29,581 nt of DNA from UBA4874 sp002399435 (GTDB lineage: Bacteria > Bacillota > Clostridia > Caldicoprobacterales > DTU083), in the NCBI GenBank assembly GCA_036823195.1, contig DAISGI010000032.1, forward strand, positions 1 to 29,581. The letters run 5' to 3'. Both the position numbers and the translations under genes were made by a program. Positions 15,514 to 22,833 of this stretch are shown piece after piece (positions within the stretch are counted from its first letter, which is position 1; the number at the start of each line of letters is the position of its first letter). A model generated the notes under the pieces. That model ran no database searches and was not told the origin of the DNA. It worked only from the letters and a program-made list of their open reading frames with translations.

Positions 15514-16738
15514 GCCGCACCCCCTTCCGAATGACTGTGTTCTTCTTATTGGTTAAGAAAAGGATCATTATAAAAGCAGCTCCCCAAAGCGCTGCCGCAA
15601 TAAAAGCCATGAGATAGCCAGGCACCGGGAACTGAAACAAATTGACAAACTCGGTTTTACGAAACAGCTCGCGGTTGACCATCAGGATAAAAGGGTTCTG
15701 TATTTTGACGCCGATGTGCTCCGATCCCATATAAATCCCCTGCCAGGCTATCAGGCCAAAAGCTCCCGCGAGGCTGAGCGTGAAAGGAAGCAAGGCATTC
15801 CTGAACAGGCTTGACAGCAGCAGAATACCCAGCCCAAGCACCAGCATCCCGGCAGTTTTGACGATGCCGGAAAGCAGGGCATATTGTCCGAGCGTCAGGT
15901 CAAGCGGCGTATCGGCAAAGTTTTTTACGGCATAAAGCGGGGCGGACGCGCCCACAAAGGAACCGAAGATTGCGGAAAACGTGAGAAAATCCAGCAGCCA
16001 AAACCAGGTGCAGACACCTGTCACAAAAAGAGCGGAGGACAGGAGCTTTGCCGCAATGGTCTTGTTGCCGCCATGCTTTGTTGTCATAAGCAGAGTATCC
16101 ATTTCCGATTCCTTTTCGGATACGAATACCCCTACCAATCCATAAAGGCAGAGCAGGAATGCCAAAAAGGATGAAAAATCGTAGTGCAGATAGTATTGAT
16201 ACATTTCTGTGAAGTCAAAATACGGTATCTGCCGGCCTGTGAAGCTCTCCGCAATCGCGGCATTTTTCCGGTAGTCGTAGGTATTCCCGACAGACTGATA
16301 AAAGCTCATGTTTTCCCGTGCCGCCGAAGCCACCTGACCTGCATAGCTCCGATACATATAATCGTGCTCCATAGGCTCTACAAAACAGCGGCGAAAGAGA
16401 TTATAATCGTGATACACATTGCCGGTATAGGTGTCCGGATTGTCCTTCGCGGTACTGGCGGTATGATCCGCAGTCTGCGCCTCCAGCGGGCGGTAGATCT
16501 CCATCAGCCGGTCTATCTTTGCCGACGTGATTTCACCTCCGAAATCCTTATAAAAGTCCCAATACAGCTGCTTCATCTGTGCGGATTCTTTAGCGCTCAT
16601 GCCGCGGGCAAACAGGGAGTTTTCCGAGTAGACACCGTAGATCTTTACAATGCTGATAAGGGAGAGCACGAACAAGGCGATGAGAATGGAAGGCTTTACA
16701 AAATGCTTTCGGTATTCAAAACGGATCAGTCTTACCAT
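15500..16738 (-). CDS. ABC-2 type transporter permease
   Basis: 412 residues. One N-terminal membrane helix (about 18-35) is followed by a long extracytoplasmic domain (about 40-180) and five more membrane helices, the layout of exporter-type ABC-2 permeases. A CLYGLVGVFVSEKESEMDTLLMTTKHG segment near 200-225 resembles the coupling region of the family and of the sister permease (FCQEYESRMNELILTEPKG). The start overlaps the ATPase gene by 7 bp and has GGGAGGGAGAACA before it. Together with the fused permease it should form a heterodimeric channel; the cargo is unknown. Confidence 0.85.
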   Translation of the reverse strand: MVRLIRFEYRKHFVKPSILIALFVLSLISIVKIYGVYSENSLFARGMSAKESAQMKQLYWDFYKDFGGEITSAKIDRLMEIYRPLEAQTADHTASTAKDNPDTYTGNVYHDYNLFRRCFVEPMEHDYMYRSYAGQVASAARENMSFYQSVGNTYDYRKNAAIAESFTGRQIPYFDFTEMYQYYLHYDFSSFLAFLLCLYGLVGVFVSEKESEMDTLLMTTKHGGNKTIAAKLLSSALFVTGVCTWFWLLDFLTFSAIFGSFVGASAPLYAVKNFADTPLDLTLGQYALLSGIVKTAGMLVLGLGILLLSSLFRNALLPFTLSLAGAFGLIAWQGIYMGSEHIGVKIQNPFILMVNRELFRKTEFVNLFQFPVPGYLMAFIAAALWGAAFIMILFLTNKKNTVIRKGVRHDAI

Positions 16739-17667
16739 TGTTCTCCCTCCCCGAAGTGATAGAGAAACACATCCTCCAGATTTGCCTGAACCGGAACCGC
16801 CGTTTCATCAGGCTTTTCATCGTCAATGATCCGCAGGTGAATTCCATCATGATCGCGCAGCATGTTGCTGATTTTCAAGCTGCCGAGCCTGTCTTTGAGA
16901 GTGTCGTGTTTATCATTGAGAGCATCGGGCTTATCATTAAGAGTGTCGAGCCTATCATTGAGAGTTTCATCGGTCACAGTCACCGACCACACTTTATTCT
17001 TCATGCCGTTCGTCAGGTTTTGAGGGGTATCCTGCATGAGCAAATGCCCCCCTTTCAGCAGCATCACTTCGTTTGCGATAAATTCAATATCCGATACGAT
17101 ATGAGTGGCCAACAGGACCGTCCGTCCATGCGAAAACTTTGTAATCAGATTTCGGAACCGGATTCGCTCCTGCGGGTCCAGACCCGCCGTCGGTTCATCC
17201 AAAATCAAAATGTCCGGGTCGTTCAGCATGGCCTGCGCAATGCCGACACGCTGGCGCATCCCGCCGGAAAGCGCGCCGATTTTCTTATTCTGTGCGTCGC
17301 TGAGATTGACGATCTCCAAAAGCTCCCTGACACGTTTCTCTCCCCGCGATTTCGGAATGTCCTTCAGCGCACACATATAGTTCAAAAACTCCATTACTCT
17401 GAAATCTTTGTAAAACTGCGTAGATTGGGGCAGATAGCCGATTCGGGCCAGAAAGTTCACCCCCATCTTCCTTACGTCCACGCCGTCTATCCGCACTCGT
17501 CCCGCATCGCTTTTCAGGATACCGACAAAGATATTGAGCAGCGTCGTTTTTCCCGCGCCATTGGTTCCCAAAAGGCCGTACACGCCTTCCCCAAGCTCGG
17601 TGGAAAAATCTTTCAGGGCATATTTTCCTTTATATTGTTTTGCAATACTTTCAAATGTTATCTTCAT
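16732..17667 (-). CDS. ABC transporter ATPase with repeat-bearing linker
   Basis: 311 residues. Walker A GTNGAGKT (about 34-41), LSGGMRQRVGIAQAM (signature), Walker B ILILDEPTAGLDP and the H-loop His in LATHIVSD are all canonical. The extra C-terminal region (from about 228) holds four tandem 7-residue units of the form TLNDRLD and then a short domain ending NLEDVFLYHFGEG. It energises the two permeases encoded just downstream (7-bp overlap). An upstream 18-codon frame ends in an ATGA overlap with this start, suggesting translational coupling. Similar ATPases serve antibiotic-peptide or drug exporters; cargo not determinable. Confidence 0.93.
   Translation of the reverse strand: MKITFESIAKQYKGKYALKDFSTELGEGVYGLLGTNGAGKTTLLNIFVGILKSDAGRVRIDGVDVRKMGVNFLARIGYLPQSTQFYKDFRVMEFLNYMCALKDIPKSRGEKRVRELLEIVNLSDAQNKKIGALSGGMRQRVGIAQAMLNDPDILILDEPTAGLDPQERIRFRNLITKFSHGRTVLLATHIVSDIEFIANEVMLLKGGHLLMQDTPQNLTNGMKNKVWSVTVTDETLNDRLDTLNDKPDALNDKHDTLKDRLGSLKISNMLRDHDGIHLRIIDDEKPDETAVPVQANLEDVFLYHFGEGEQW
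16882..16965 (-). repeat. Four tandem 21-bp repeats inside the ABC ATPase gene
   Basis: Units at 16945-16965, 16924-16944, 16903-16923 and 16882-16902 encode TLNDRLD, TLNDKPD, ALNDKHD and TLKDRLG. The repeats are in frame and differ by only a few bases, so copy number could vary without breaking the protein. They lie between the nucleotide-binding domain and the C-terminal tail. Confidence 0.9.
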
Positions 17668-17720
17668 GCATCCTCCATCCTCCTATGGGTAGGCGCCTGC
17701 TGCTTCGGTGATACATCCAT
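17664..17720 (-). CDS. Possible 18-residue upstream ORF coupled to the ATPase gene
   Basis: An ATG at 17718-17720, preceded by GGAGGATGCCGGAATTT, opens an 18-codon frame (MDVSPKQQAPTHRRMEDA) whose TGA overlaps the ATPase ATG as ATGA. This arrangement suits translational coupling. No homology can be claimed, and it may merely be chance spanning of the duplicated leader at 17668-17759. Confidence 0.35.
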   Translation of the reverse strand: MDVSPKQQAPTHRRMEDA

Positions 17721-17759
17721 AAATTCCGGCATCCTCCATTCTGCTATAGGTTAGGCGGC
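17668..17759. repeat. Duplicated ~30-bp segment ahead of the ABC ATPase gene
   Basis: The segment beginning GCATCCTCCAT and ending in TAGGCG occurs at 17668-17697 and again, with a few changes, at 17729-17759. On the minus strand each copy carries an ATGGAGGATGC ribosome-binding sequence. A shorter TAGGCGGCTAA duplication follows at about 17751-17773, around the stop of the preceding lipoprotein gene. The array looks like a local duplication of the translation initiation region. Confidence 0.65.
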
Positions 17760-17769
17760 TAATAGGCGG

Positions 17770-18981
17770 CTAAAATAAAAACATTGCGACTTTTGTATGT
17801 ACCGCATCCTGTCTTGCGCCTAAAAGGACAAAGCAGACTTTTGCCCCATCCAATACCCGGATGATTGGATCATTGATCCCATACGCCTTCTGTCCGTCAT
17901 TGGAAATGCTTTGCTCCTTCACGGACTTTCTGGTTTCTGTATCATATACCCGAACCGTCCACCCGGTTTTGTTGGAAACCGATGAGGCGAAGTAATGCCC
18001 GGTATCTGAGCCGCAGATATTTCCGCCTTCTTTTTTATCTGTGAGGTCATAAATCTTCTTCCCGCCATTTTTGATGTCCCTGACCATGATCCGGCCGTCA
18101 GCGGTTCTGAAGTCCTCGGCAAGCAGCAATTTGGAATCGTAGGCGCTGAGTTCCTTCGCAGAGTACCCGTCGACTTTCTGGTTGGTCAGTCCCGAACCGT
18201 CTGTATTGATTGTGCCTATGGTATCGAAAGACGGCTTGCCGGTTATGGCAGGCACATCAAAGCTCTGTGCTTTGAATGCGATGCTCTTTCCATCATTTAT
18301 AAATCCGACCTGTTCCACAACGGAAATACCGGAACGGGCCTTATTATCCTCCGGTGTCAGGTCAATCAGGGTCGTGCGTTTATCAGACTGCCGGTCATAG
18401 AGGTACAGGCCGGTCATTGTCGCGTAGGCAATACGGTTGCCATCGGAAGAGAACGCGAGCCATTCCGTGGAAATCAAAGCTTCGTCATCCTTCAGAAGCT
18501 TTGATAAGTCAAGCTCAGACCGATCCTTTAGGCTTGCATTGTAGAAAATCACGCGGAACTGGGGGCCGGAGCTTCCTCCTGCCAATCCTAAACCGCCGCC
18601 GGAGTTTTTCGCAGTCGCCTCTCCCGCAATTACATAGCCGCTGTCCAGCGTCTGGCAGCGAACCATATCCAGGGCTTCTTTAGAAGTTGTTGCAACTGCT
18701 TTTCCGGCTGCCAGGTCATAAAGAGTCATCTGATCGGCAAAAATCAACACCTTGCTGCCGCCTGCGGGATACATTCCCATGATTTTTCCCTGTACCACCT
18801 TGCTCCAGTCTACCAGTTGGACTTCGGTGTGGGGTACAGTGTCTGCTCCAGACCGTGACAAATCGCTTGTCTGATTGGTCGGGGGGGTCGATGTGGGTTC
18901 AGAGGGTATGCCGCTTTTTGGTGCGCATCCGGATAAAAGCAGTGTCAGGCACAGGCCAATACTAAAAATTGCTTTTTCCAT
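17770..18981 (-). CDS. Lipoprotein with WD40/PD40-like propeller domain
   Basis: 403 residues starting MEKAIFSIGLCLTLLLSGC, a lipoprotein signal peptide with lipobox LLSGC and Cys19 for lipid attachment. A Ser/Thr/Pro/Asn-rich spacer follows (about 20-50), then a domain with repeated blade-like motifs (FSSDGNRIAYATMTGLYLYD, IGTINTDGSGL, VRVYDTETRK) typical of TolB/PD40-type propellers. It should sit on the outer face of the membrane. The start at 18981 is chosen for its AGGAGGTAAGAAT spacing over the longer frame starting at 18999. It lies between the other lipoprotein gene and the ABC genes. It may be the ligand sensor or a partner of the propeller fused to the permease. Confidence 0.82.
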   Translation of the reverse strand: MEKAIFSIGLCLTLLLSGCAPKSGIPSEPTSTPPTNQTSDLSRSGADTVPHTEVQLVDWSKVVQGKIMGMYPAGGSKVLIFADQMTLYDLAAGKAVATTSKEALDMVRCQTLDSGYVIAGEATAKNSGGGLGLAGGSSGPQFRVIFYNASLKDRSELDLSKLLKDDEALISTEWLAFSSDGNRIAYATMTGLYLYDRQSDKRTTLIDLTPEDNKARSGISVVEQVGFINDGKSIAFKAQSFDVPAITGKPSFDTIGTINTDGSGLTNQKVDGYSAKELSAYDSKLLLAEDFRTADGRIMVRDIKNGGKKIYDLTDKKEGGNICGSDTGHYFASSVSNKTGWTVRVYDTETRKSVKEQSISNDGQKAYGINDPIIRVLDGAKVCFVLLGARQDAVHTKVAMFLF

Positions 18982-18995
18982 ATTCTTACCTCCTT

Positions 18996-20063
18996 TCATT
19001 TCTTATAAAGCAAGACCGAGGGAGTCTTGAGCAAAGACGTACCATCTTCCCAAAGCTCCTGAACGTTGCACAAGGCAGAAACCACATAAAAGGTGTTAAA
19101 GTCTTCAAGCTGGGAAAGCTCAAGATCCGCCTCAATGACCGACACATTGCCTTTTGTCAGCACCGTTTCAAAGGATGTGTTTTTTCCATCCGTAATCGCC
19201 TTATGGTTGATGTAAAAGGTGCTTTTATAACGCGCTCCGGGGTAGCCCATAATCTTGAAGGTAACATGGAGCGTGCCATCTTCATTTACTTTAAGGTTGT
19301 CAATAAGCCCGCCCTGGCCGTTAAGAAACTGCTGCGAAAAAACTTCCTTATTCAGCAGTTCCAGAGTGATGGGCACCATGCCGGAAAAGACGGAAAGGCT
19401 GTCAAGATAATCCTGTGTGATTGGCTCCGTTGCTTGTTTGACATTTTTCAGATACGGATACTTTGGCATGGCGGAAGCGTTTTTGCCTTTGGTATCCTGA
19501 TTGAAATGCAGCTCGTAATCGCCCAGCAAGGTCGAATGATACATACCGTAGCCGGAGGCTTTTTTCATATCCGGCATAAAACCTGGGGCATAGACACTGA
19601 CTATGCCCATGGAAAGCGTATCGCCCTTTTTCCCTGTAACCGGCTCAAAGATGAAAGTAAACGGGTGTTCCTTGTCGTTCTCCTTCAGATTGAAGATGTG
19701 CATATATTCGCAGGCGGCATCGGAACCGTCTACCTTGTAGGGTTGAGCAATCCCATCGATATACAGAAGAAATCCGATTTCTTTTGTCTTGCCGGAAGCG
19801 TGTACTTCATAGGGGATACTGATTTCACCGCCGTTATACTCAAAAGGCAGCTTCTTCCCATCTTTGTCCCGGTTGGGGTTTACAGCGTCATGTCCGATAC
19901 TGTCAATGCCGGCTGACAGATCGTCCCCGGTCTGGAAGGGATTTTCATTGGAATCGGCAGGGGTGTCCTCCGGCGTGCCGGACTGCTTTCTCCTTCGTGG
20001 ACTGCATCCAGTCGCTGCAATTGTCAACAGCAGGGATAAGAACAAAATAAGAATCCTTTTCAT
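18996..20063 (-). CDS. Lipoprotein of unknown function
   Basis: 355 residues with an N-terminal signal MKRILILFLSLLLTIAATGC, lipobox ATGC and Cys20, then a charged, Pro/Asp/Asn-rich linker (about 21-50). The mature part (SIPYEVHASGKTKEIGFLLYIDG and onward) looks beta-rich and resembles no enzyme family recognised here. A strong GTGGAGGAAAACC precedes the ATG. A perfect TAGACA-TT-TGTCTA dyad lies 31 bp upstream, suggesting BlaI-type control. It is the first of five genes that follow the regulator pair and could present a ligand to the membrane sensor or to the ABC transporter. Confidence 0.78.
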   Translation of the reverse strand: MKRILILFLSLLLTIAATGCSPRRRKQSGTPEDTPADSNENPFQTGDDLSAGIDSIGHDAVNPNRDKDGKKLPFEYNGGEISIPYEVHASGKTKEIGFLLYIDGIAQPYKVDGSDAACEYMHIFNLKENDKEHPFTFIFEPVTGKKGDTLSMGIVSVYAPGFMPDMKKASGYGMYHSTLLGDYELHFNQDTKGKNASAMPKYPYLKNVKQATEPITQDYLDSLSVFSGMVPITLELLNKEVFSQQFLNGQGGLIDNLKVNEDGTLHVTFKIMGYPGARYKSTFYINHKAITDGKNTSFETVLTKGNVSVIEADLELSQLEDFNTFYVVSALCNVQELWEDGTSLLKTPSVLLYKK

Positions 20064-20093
20064 GGTTTTCCTCCACTTTCTTAAAATTCTATA

Positions 20094-20107
20094 TAGACAT
20101 TTGTCTA
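20094..20107. promoter_or_regulatory. BlaI/MecI-type operator before the lipoprotein genes
   Basis: TAGACA-TT-TGTCTA is a perfect 14-bp dyad located 31 bp upstream of the first lipoprotein start. It matches the sites in the blaI promoter at 11 of 14 and 12 of 14 positions. A TAGAAT -10-like sequence lies just downstream (minus strand) but no good -35 is visible, so it may regulate a weak internal promoter. Confidence 0.7.
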
Positions 20108-20166
20108 CTTTCGGGATATACGACAGCCTTGTATTTTTCGCTGTTGTATCCTATGTTTCGGGTTTC

Positions 20167-21390
20167 TTAAGACTTTTCTTTGTTAAAGATGAGCTGAAAC
20201 ATATCCGGGGCATAGGTCTGCTCTTGGGATGGCTCCGCAAGGGTATCAGGTATAAGCGTCGGTTCACTTCCGTTTGGCAGCAAGATGTTGCCGTTGGAAC
20301 TCAGTTTCCCCGGATTGCTTTGCTCTCCGTCAGAGCCGGAAGAAGTCGGAAAAGATGAATCTTTGGAATCCACCTGATTCGGGCCTGCGGTAGCCGTCAT
20401 TGCTTTATTGAAATTCCGCGAAATCCCATCTGTCTGTGCAGGCGACAGACCAAAAGCAGTCGTTCCGCAAATAGCAATCATAAAAACCACTACGAACAAA
20501 ACGGGAGAGAACCGTTTCCTTGACATATCCATCATGGCGTAAATTCGCTTCTTCATCCCTTGGGTGCCGCTGTAAAAATTGGTGGAAAGAGGTGTTTTAT
20601 ACACACTTCTGTTTCGGGCGACACCAATGATGGCCTCCCCGTACCGCGCACGCCCTTTTGCATCGAACTTCCTCAGCACTTCCTCATCACATGAAATTTC
20701 ACACAGGCTCAGAACCGATTTTGTCATAAGGTGCACGACCGGATTGAACCAGTGAATGGCTGACGCAATCATGATAAGTACCTTGTACCATAAGTCTTTT
20801 CTTTTGTAATGCACAAGCTCATGTTTGAGAATCAGCGACAGTTCATCCGGAGAAAAACCATACTGTGGGAGCAGCACAACAGGGCGAAGCAAACCGACCA
20901 CCATCGGGGTTTTAATACAGGCGCAGGACTTTATGGCTATATGTTCCCGGATTTTCAGCTCCGCTTTTGTAAGGGCGAACTGTTTCAATATGCTTGCATC
21001 CTCTGTCTTTTCACTCCACCGTCTGATGGCAGACAGAAAGCGAAAATGTTGAAACAGATGCCAGCCCAGGAAGCAAAACACACCTACAGCCCATAACAGC
21101 CCCGCATGTTGATGCCAGTCCCATGTTTTTACGGTATCAGCAATAACAGCAGTGCCGGATGCGGTGTCAGCCATGCTCTGCGGCAGGACCGCCTGAAAGA
21201 CTTCCGGCAGTGAAACGGTGATTTTCGTCCGAACCGGAAGAATCAGCGCCACAAAAATGACGGCCCACAGATAATAACGGCATTTGGCTGAATACCTGTG
21301 CGCCAACAATGGCGAAAAGGCCAACATCAGCAATGCTATGACAGAGAGCTGCAGTGAGTTTTGCAAATAAACAGAGAATAGCTCGCCCAT
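20167..21390 (-). CDS. BlaR1/MecR1-like M56 membrane metalloprotease
   Basis: 407 residues with four membrane helices and the zinc-protease motif HELVHYKRKD (His190-Glu-x-x-His194), plus EISCDEEVLRKF downstream, as in M56 peptidases. The protein has a fourth helix (FVVVFMIAICGTTAF, about 296-311) but then only about 90 Ser/Asn/Pro-rich residues outside; the penicillin-binding sensor domain of BlaR1 is absent. In the family, signal-activated cytoplasmic protease activity leads to cleavage of BlaI. The GTG at 21397-21399 has no good site; ATG 21388-21390 with GGGGTG is preferred. It follows blaI immediately. Confidence 0.88.
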   Translation of the reverse strand: MGELFSVYLQNSLQLSVIALLMLAFSPLLAHRYSAKCRYYLWAVIFVALILPVRTKITVSLPEVFQAVLPQSMADTASGTAVIADTVKTWDWHQHAGLLWAVGVFCFLGWHLFQHFRFLSAIRRWSEKTEDASILKQFALTKAELKIREHIAIKSCACIKTPMVVGLLRPVVLLPQYGFSPDELSLILKHELVHYKRKDLWYKVLIMIASAIHWFNPVVHLMTKSVLSLCEISCDEEVLRKFDAKGRARYGEAIIGVARNRSVYKTPLSTNFYSGTQGMKKRIYAMMDMSRKRFSPVLFVVVFMIAICGTTAFGLSPAQTDGISRNFNKAMTATAGPNQVDSKDSSFPTSSGSDGEQSNPGKLSSNGNILLPNGSEPTLIPDTLAEPSQEQTYAPDMFQLIFNKEKS

Positions 21391-21391
21391 A

Positions 21392-21769
21392 TTATTCACC
21401 CCGCTTTTTCAGCCATCTTGACAGTGCATCCAGATCGGAAGCATTCAGGTCTTTCCCATCGTACAAGGTATTAACAAGGCTCACAATGGAATGGTCGTGA
21501 AACCTCTCAATGAAGCTGCTGGTTTCAAATTCAAGGTATCGTTCCTTATCAACCAAAGGATAATAAGTACGCTGTTTGCCGTTTTTTTCGGTGCGTACAA
21601 ATCCCCGGTCAACGAGTCGAAGCAAAAGAGTGATCAGCGTTTGCAGTTTCCAGCCCTTTTGATTCCCCAACTGCTCCATCAGCATATTGGTTGTAACGGG
21701 CGGCTCGTTTGCCCAAATAGTTTTCATCACTTCAAATTCCGCGCCGGGAAGCTTTTTCAAGCTATTCAT
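21392..21769 (-). CDS. BlaI/MecI/CopY-family repressor
   Basis: 125 residues, normal for the family. A winged-helix domain is clear: EFEVMKTIWANEPPVTTNMLMEQL, then WKLQTLITLLLRLVDRGFV with basic recognition and wing residues, and a C-terminal dimerisation helix (DLDALSRWLKKRGE). The repressor would bind as a dimer to the TAGACAnnTGTCTA dyads in its own promoter and ahead of the lipoprotein genes. The Asn-Phe site cleaved in staphylococcal BlaI is not visible, so the release step may differ. First gene of the operon; GGAGCAGCGATT sets the start. Confidence 0.93.
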   Translation of the reverse strand: MNSLKKLPGAEFEVMKTIWANEPPVTTNMLMEQLGNQKGWKLQTLITLLLRLVDRGFVRTEKNGKQRTYYPLVDKERYLEFETSSFIERFHDHSIVSLVNTLYDGKDLNASDLDALSRWLKKRGE

Positions 21770-21821
21770 AATCGCTGCTCCATTCTAAATTTTATGAGTA
21801 GATAACACGTATCGGATGCTA

Positions 21822-21857
21822 TCTACAAATGTCTTATTTGTATTATACGTTTGTCTA
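21822..21857. promoter_or_regulatory. Two BlaI-type operators in the blaI promoter
   Basis: TCTACAAATGTCTT (21822-21835) and TATACGTTTGTCTA (21844-21857) both resemble the TAGACANNTGTCTA dyad and have centres 22 bp apart, two DNA turns. One lies in the -35/-10 spacer and touches the -10 box; the other covers the transcription start. This is a classical repressor layout giving autoregulation. Confidence 0.75.
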
Positions 21858-21870
21858 TCAGGGCTGTCAA
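21842..21870 (-). promoter_or_regulatory. Consensus sigma-A promoter of the blaI operon
   Basis: On the minus strand TTGACA (21870-21865) and TATAAT (21847-21842) are both perfect and exactly 17 bases apart. A fully consensus promoter under double operators fits a system kept off by a repressor and expressed very strongly once released. Confidence 0.92.
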
Positions 21871-21984
21871 GCACTCTTTTACGGATGTCTATAATTTATT
21901 TCAACTTAACTTACCCCAAAACTTAAAATCATCCCTTCTGTTTGAATTTATTATATCGCCGGAGCAGTATAACCGATTATGGTG

Positions 21985-22461
21985 TCAGGGCTCTGTAAAA
22001 TCCTTTTTAAACTTGAACCCTGGTCTGATGATGCCGTCTCCGACTGCGTAATTAATTTCCTCTGCTACCTTATAGCCATTCTTTAGATAGCATTGAGCCG
22101 CAGGCTCGTTGTCTTTCGTCATGTATATGAAAAGAGATGACTTGCCGAGACTTTTTATGTACTCTCCCGCAAAGTGTACAGCAAAAGAACCAACCCCGCA
22201 GCGTTTAAAGGAATCATCCACGACGAGCATGGATATAGAGGGCTCCTCTTTATTTAATCCGTTTAGCTTCAGCCATGCGGCGGGCTGATTATCGGCTATA
22301 ATAATAAAGTTAACTTCATGCGGGTCGGCATCATCACTGAAAGCATTGTGCCATTCCTCAATAGAAATTATACTCCCATGCAAAGCTATTCTATTTTGCT
22401 CATAGATCCTGTCTACAAAAGAAACAAGCTCAGCGGTCAGCGGTATTGCGTGGCACTGCAT
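21985..22461 (-). CDS. GNAT family N-acetyltransferase
   Basis: 158 residues with the GNAT core: beta strands around VNFIIIADNQPAAWLKL, the acetyl-CoA pyrophosphate loop in SMLVVDDSFKRCGVGSFAV (motif A, about 82-100) and a C-terminal EPAAQCYLKNGYKV helix-strand. It would transfer an acetyl group from acetyl-CoA to an amine; the substrate is unknown. TGGAGGTGTAGCAA before the ATG gives a strong start. A 44-bp piece of this gene (22270-22313) is duplicated at 26296-26339 beside a broken NUDIX gene, so the area has been rearranged. Its 5' end overlaps the acetyltransferase-like remnant upstream. Confidence 0.85.
   Translation of the reverse strand: MQCHAIPLTAELVSFVDRIYEQNRIALHGSIISIEEWHNAFSDDADPHEVNFIIIADNQPAAWLKLNGLNKEEPSISMLVVDDSFKRCGVGSFAVHFAGEYIKSLGKSSLFIYMTKDNEPAAQCYLKNGYKVAEEINYAVGDGIIRPGFKFKKDFTEP
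22270..22313. repeat. 44-bp direct repeat, copy 1 (inside the GNAT gene)
   Basis: This 44-base segment recurs at 26296-26339 in the same orientation with only two mismatches (one in CGGCGGG/CAGCGGG, one in ATAATAA/ATAGTAA). Copy 1 encodes FIIIADNQPAAWL in the intact acetyltransferase. Confidence 0.92.
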
Positions 22462-22833
22462 TTGCTACACCTCCATTTTAAATATGCCTGCATTTCGATC
22501 GATTTATGGTTATCCATGCACAGCGATAAGAAAAGTTCATCACATGTGGCAACAAAAGCGGTTTTCACACAGAACTCGCTTAATACCCGACGAAATACGG
22601 GCTGCGCATGTTTTAAGCACGAAGCAGGCATGTAGAAGGATGTCATCTTTTCATTGCCGTACAGCGTGAAATAACCGATTTCAGCATCGTTTGAAAGGAT
22701 ACTGTAATGTATGTACCCCATTCAAAATATGCTCCTCCCAAAAATCGTCGCCTATACCCGTAAGCCGTGCGGCGTATTCCATGAGCTGCTGCCGCTTAGC
22801 TCCTGCTTTATTCATCGCAAACCTTATATCCAT
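22437..22833 (-). pseudogene. Frameshifted acetyltransferase-like remnant after rsgA
   Basis: Two overlapping frames read as one protein if one G is removed from the GGGG run at 22716-22719. Frame one begins with ATG 22831-22833, overlapping the rsgA stop by one base and preceded by GGAGG, and runs MDIRFAMNKAGAKRQQLMEY... to HILNG. Frame two continues YIHYSILSNDAEIGYFTLYG... to DNHKSIEMQAYL. The joined text looks like the N-terminal part of a larger GNAT-type protein (CDELFLSLCMDN...IEMQAY), but that is from memory and tentative. The C-terminal part is missing and the tail overlaps the next GNAT gene by 25 bp. Taken as written, frame one would be a 50-residue protein coupled to rsgA. Confidence 0.55.

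Noticed and set aside
16882..16965. Tandem repeats as a possible CRISPR array
   Set aside because: The 21-bp units are directly adjacent without spacers and are in frame within the ATPase gene.
16738..17754. 338-codon plus-strand open frame
   Set aside because: It is antisense to a canonical ABC ATPase gene on the minus strand and has no ribosome binding site or recognisable domain.
18969..19916. 315-codon plus-strand open frame
   Set aside because: It lies opposite a lipoprotein gene with a clear signal peptide and start; its own translation resembles no protein.
20167..21390. True beta-lactam sensor BlaR1
   Set aside because: The penicillin-binding C-terminal domain is absent and no beta-lactamase gene is present in the operon.
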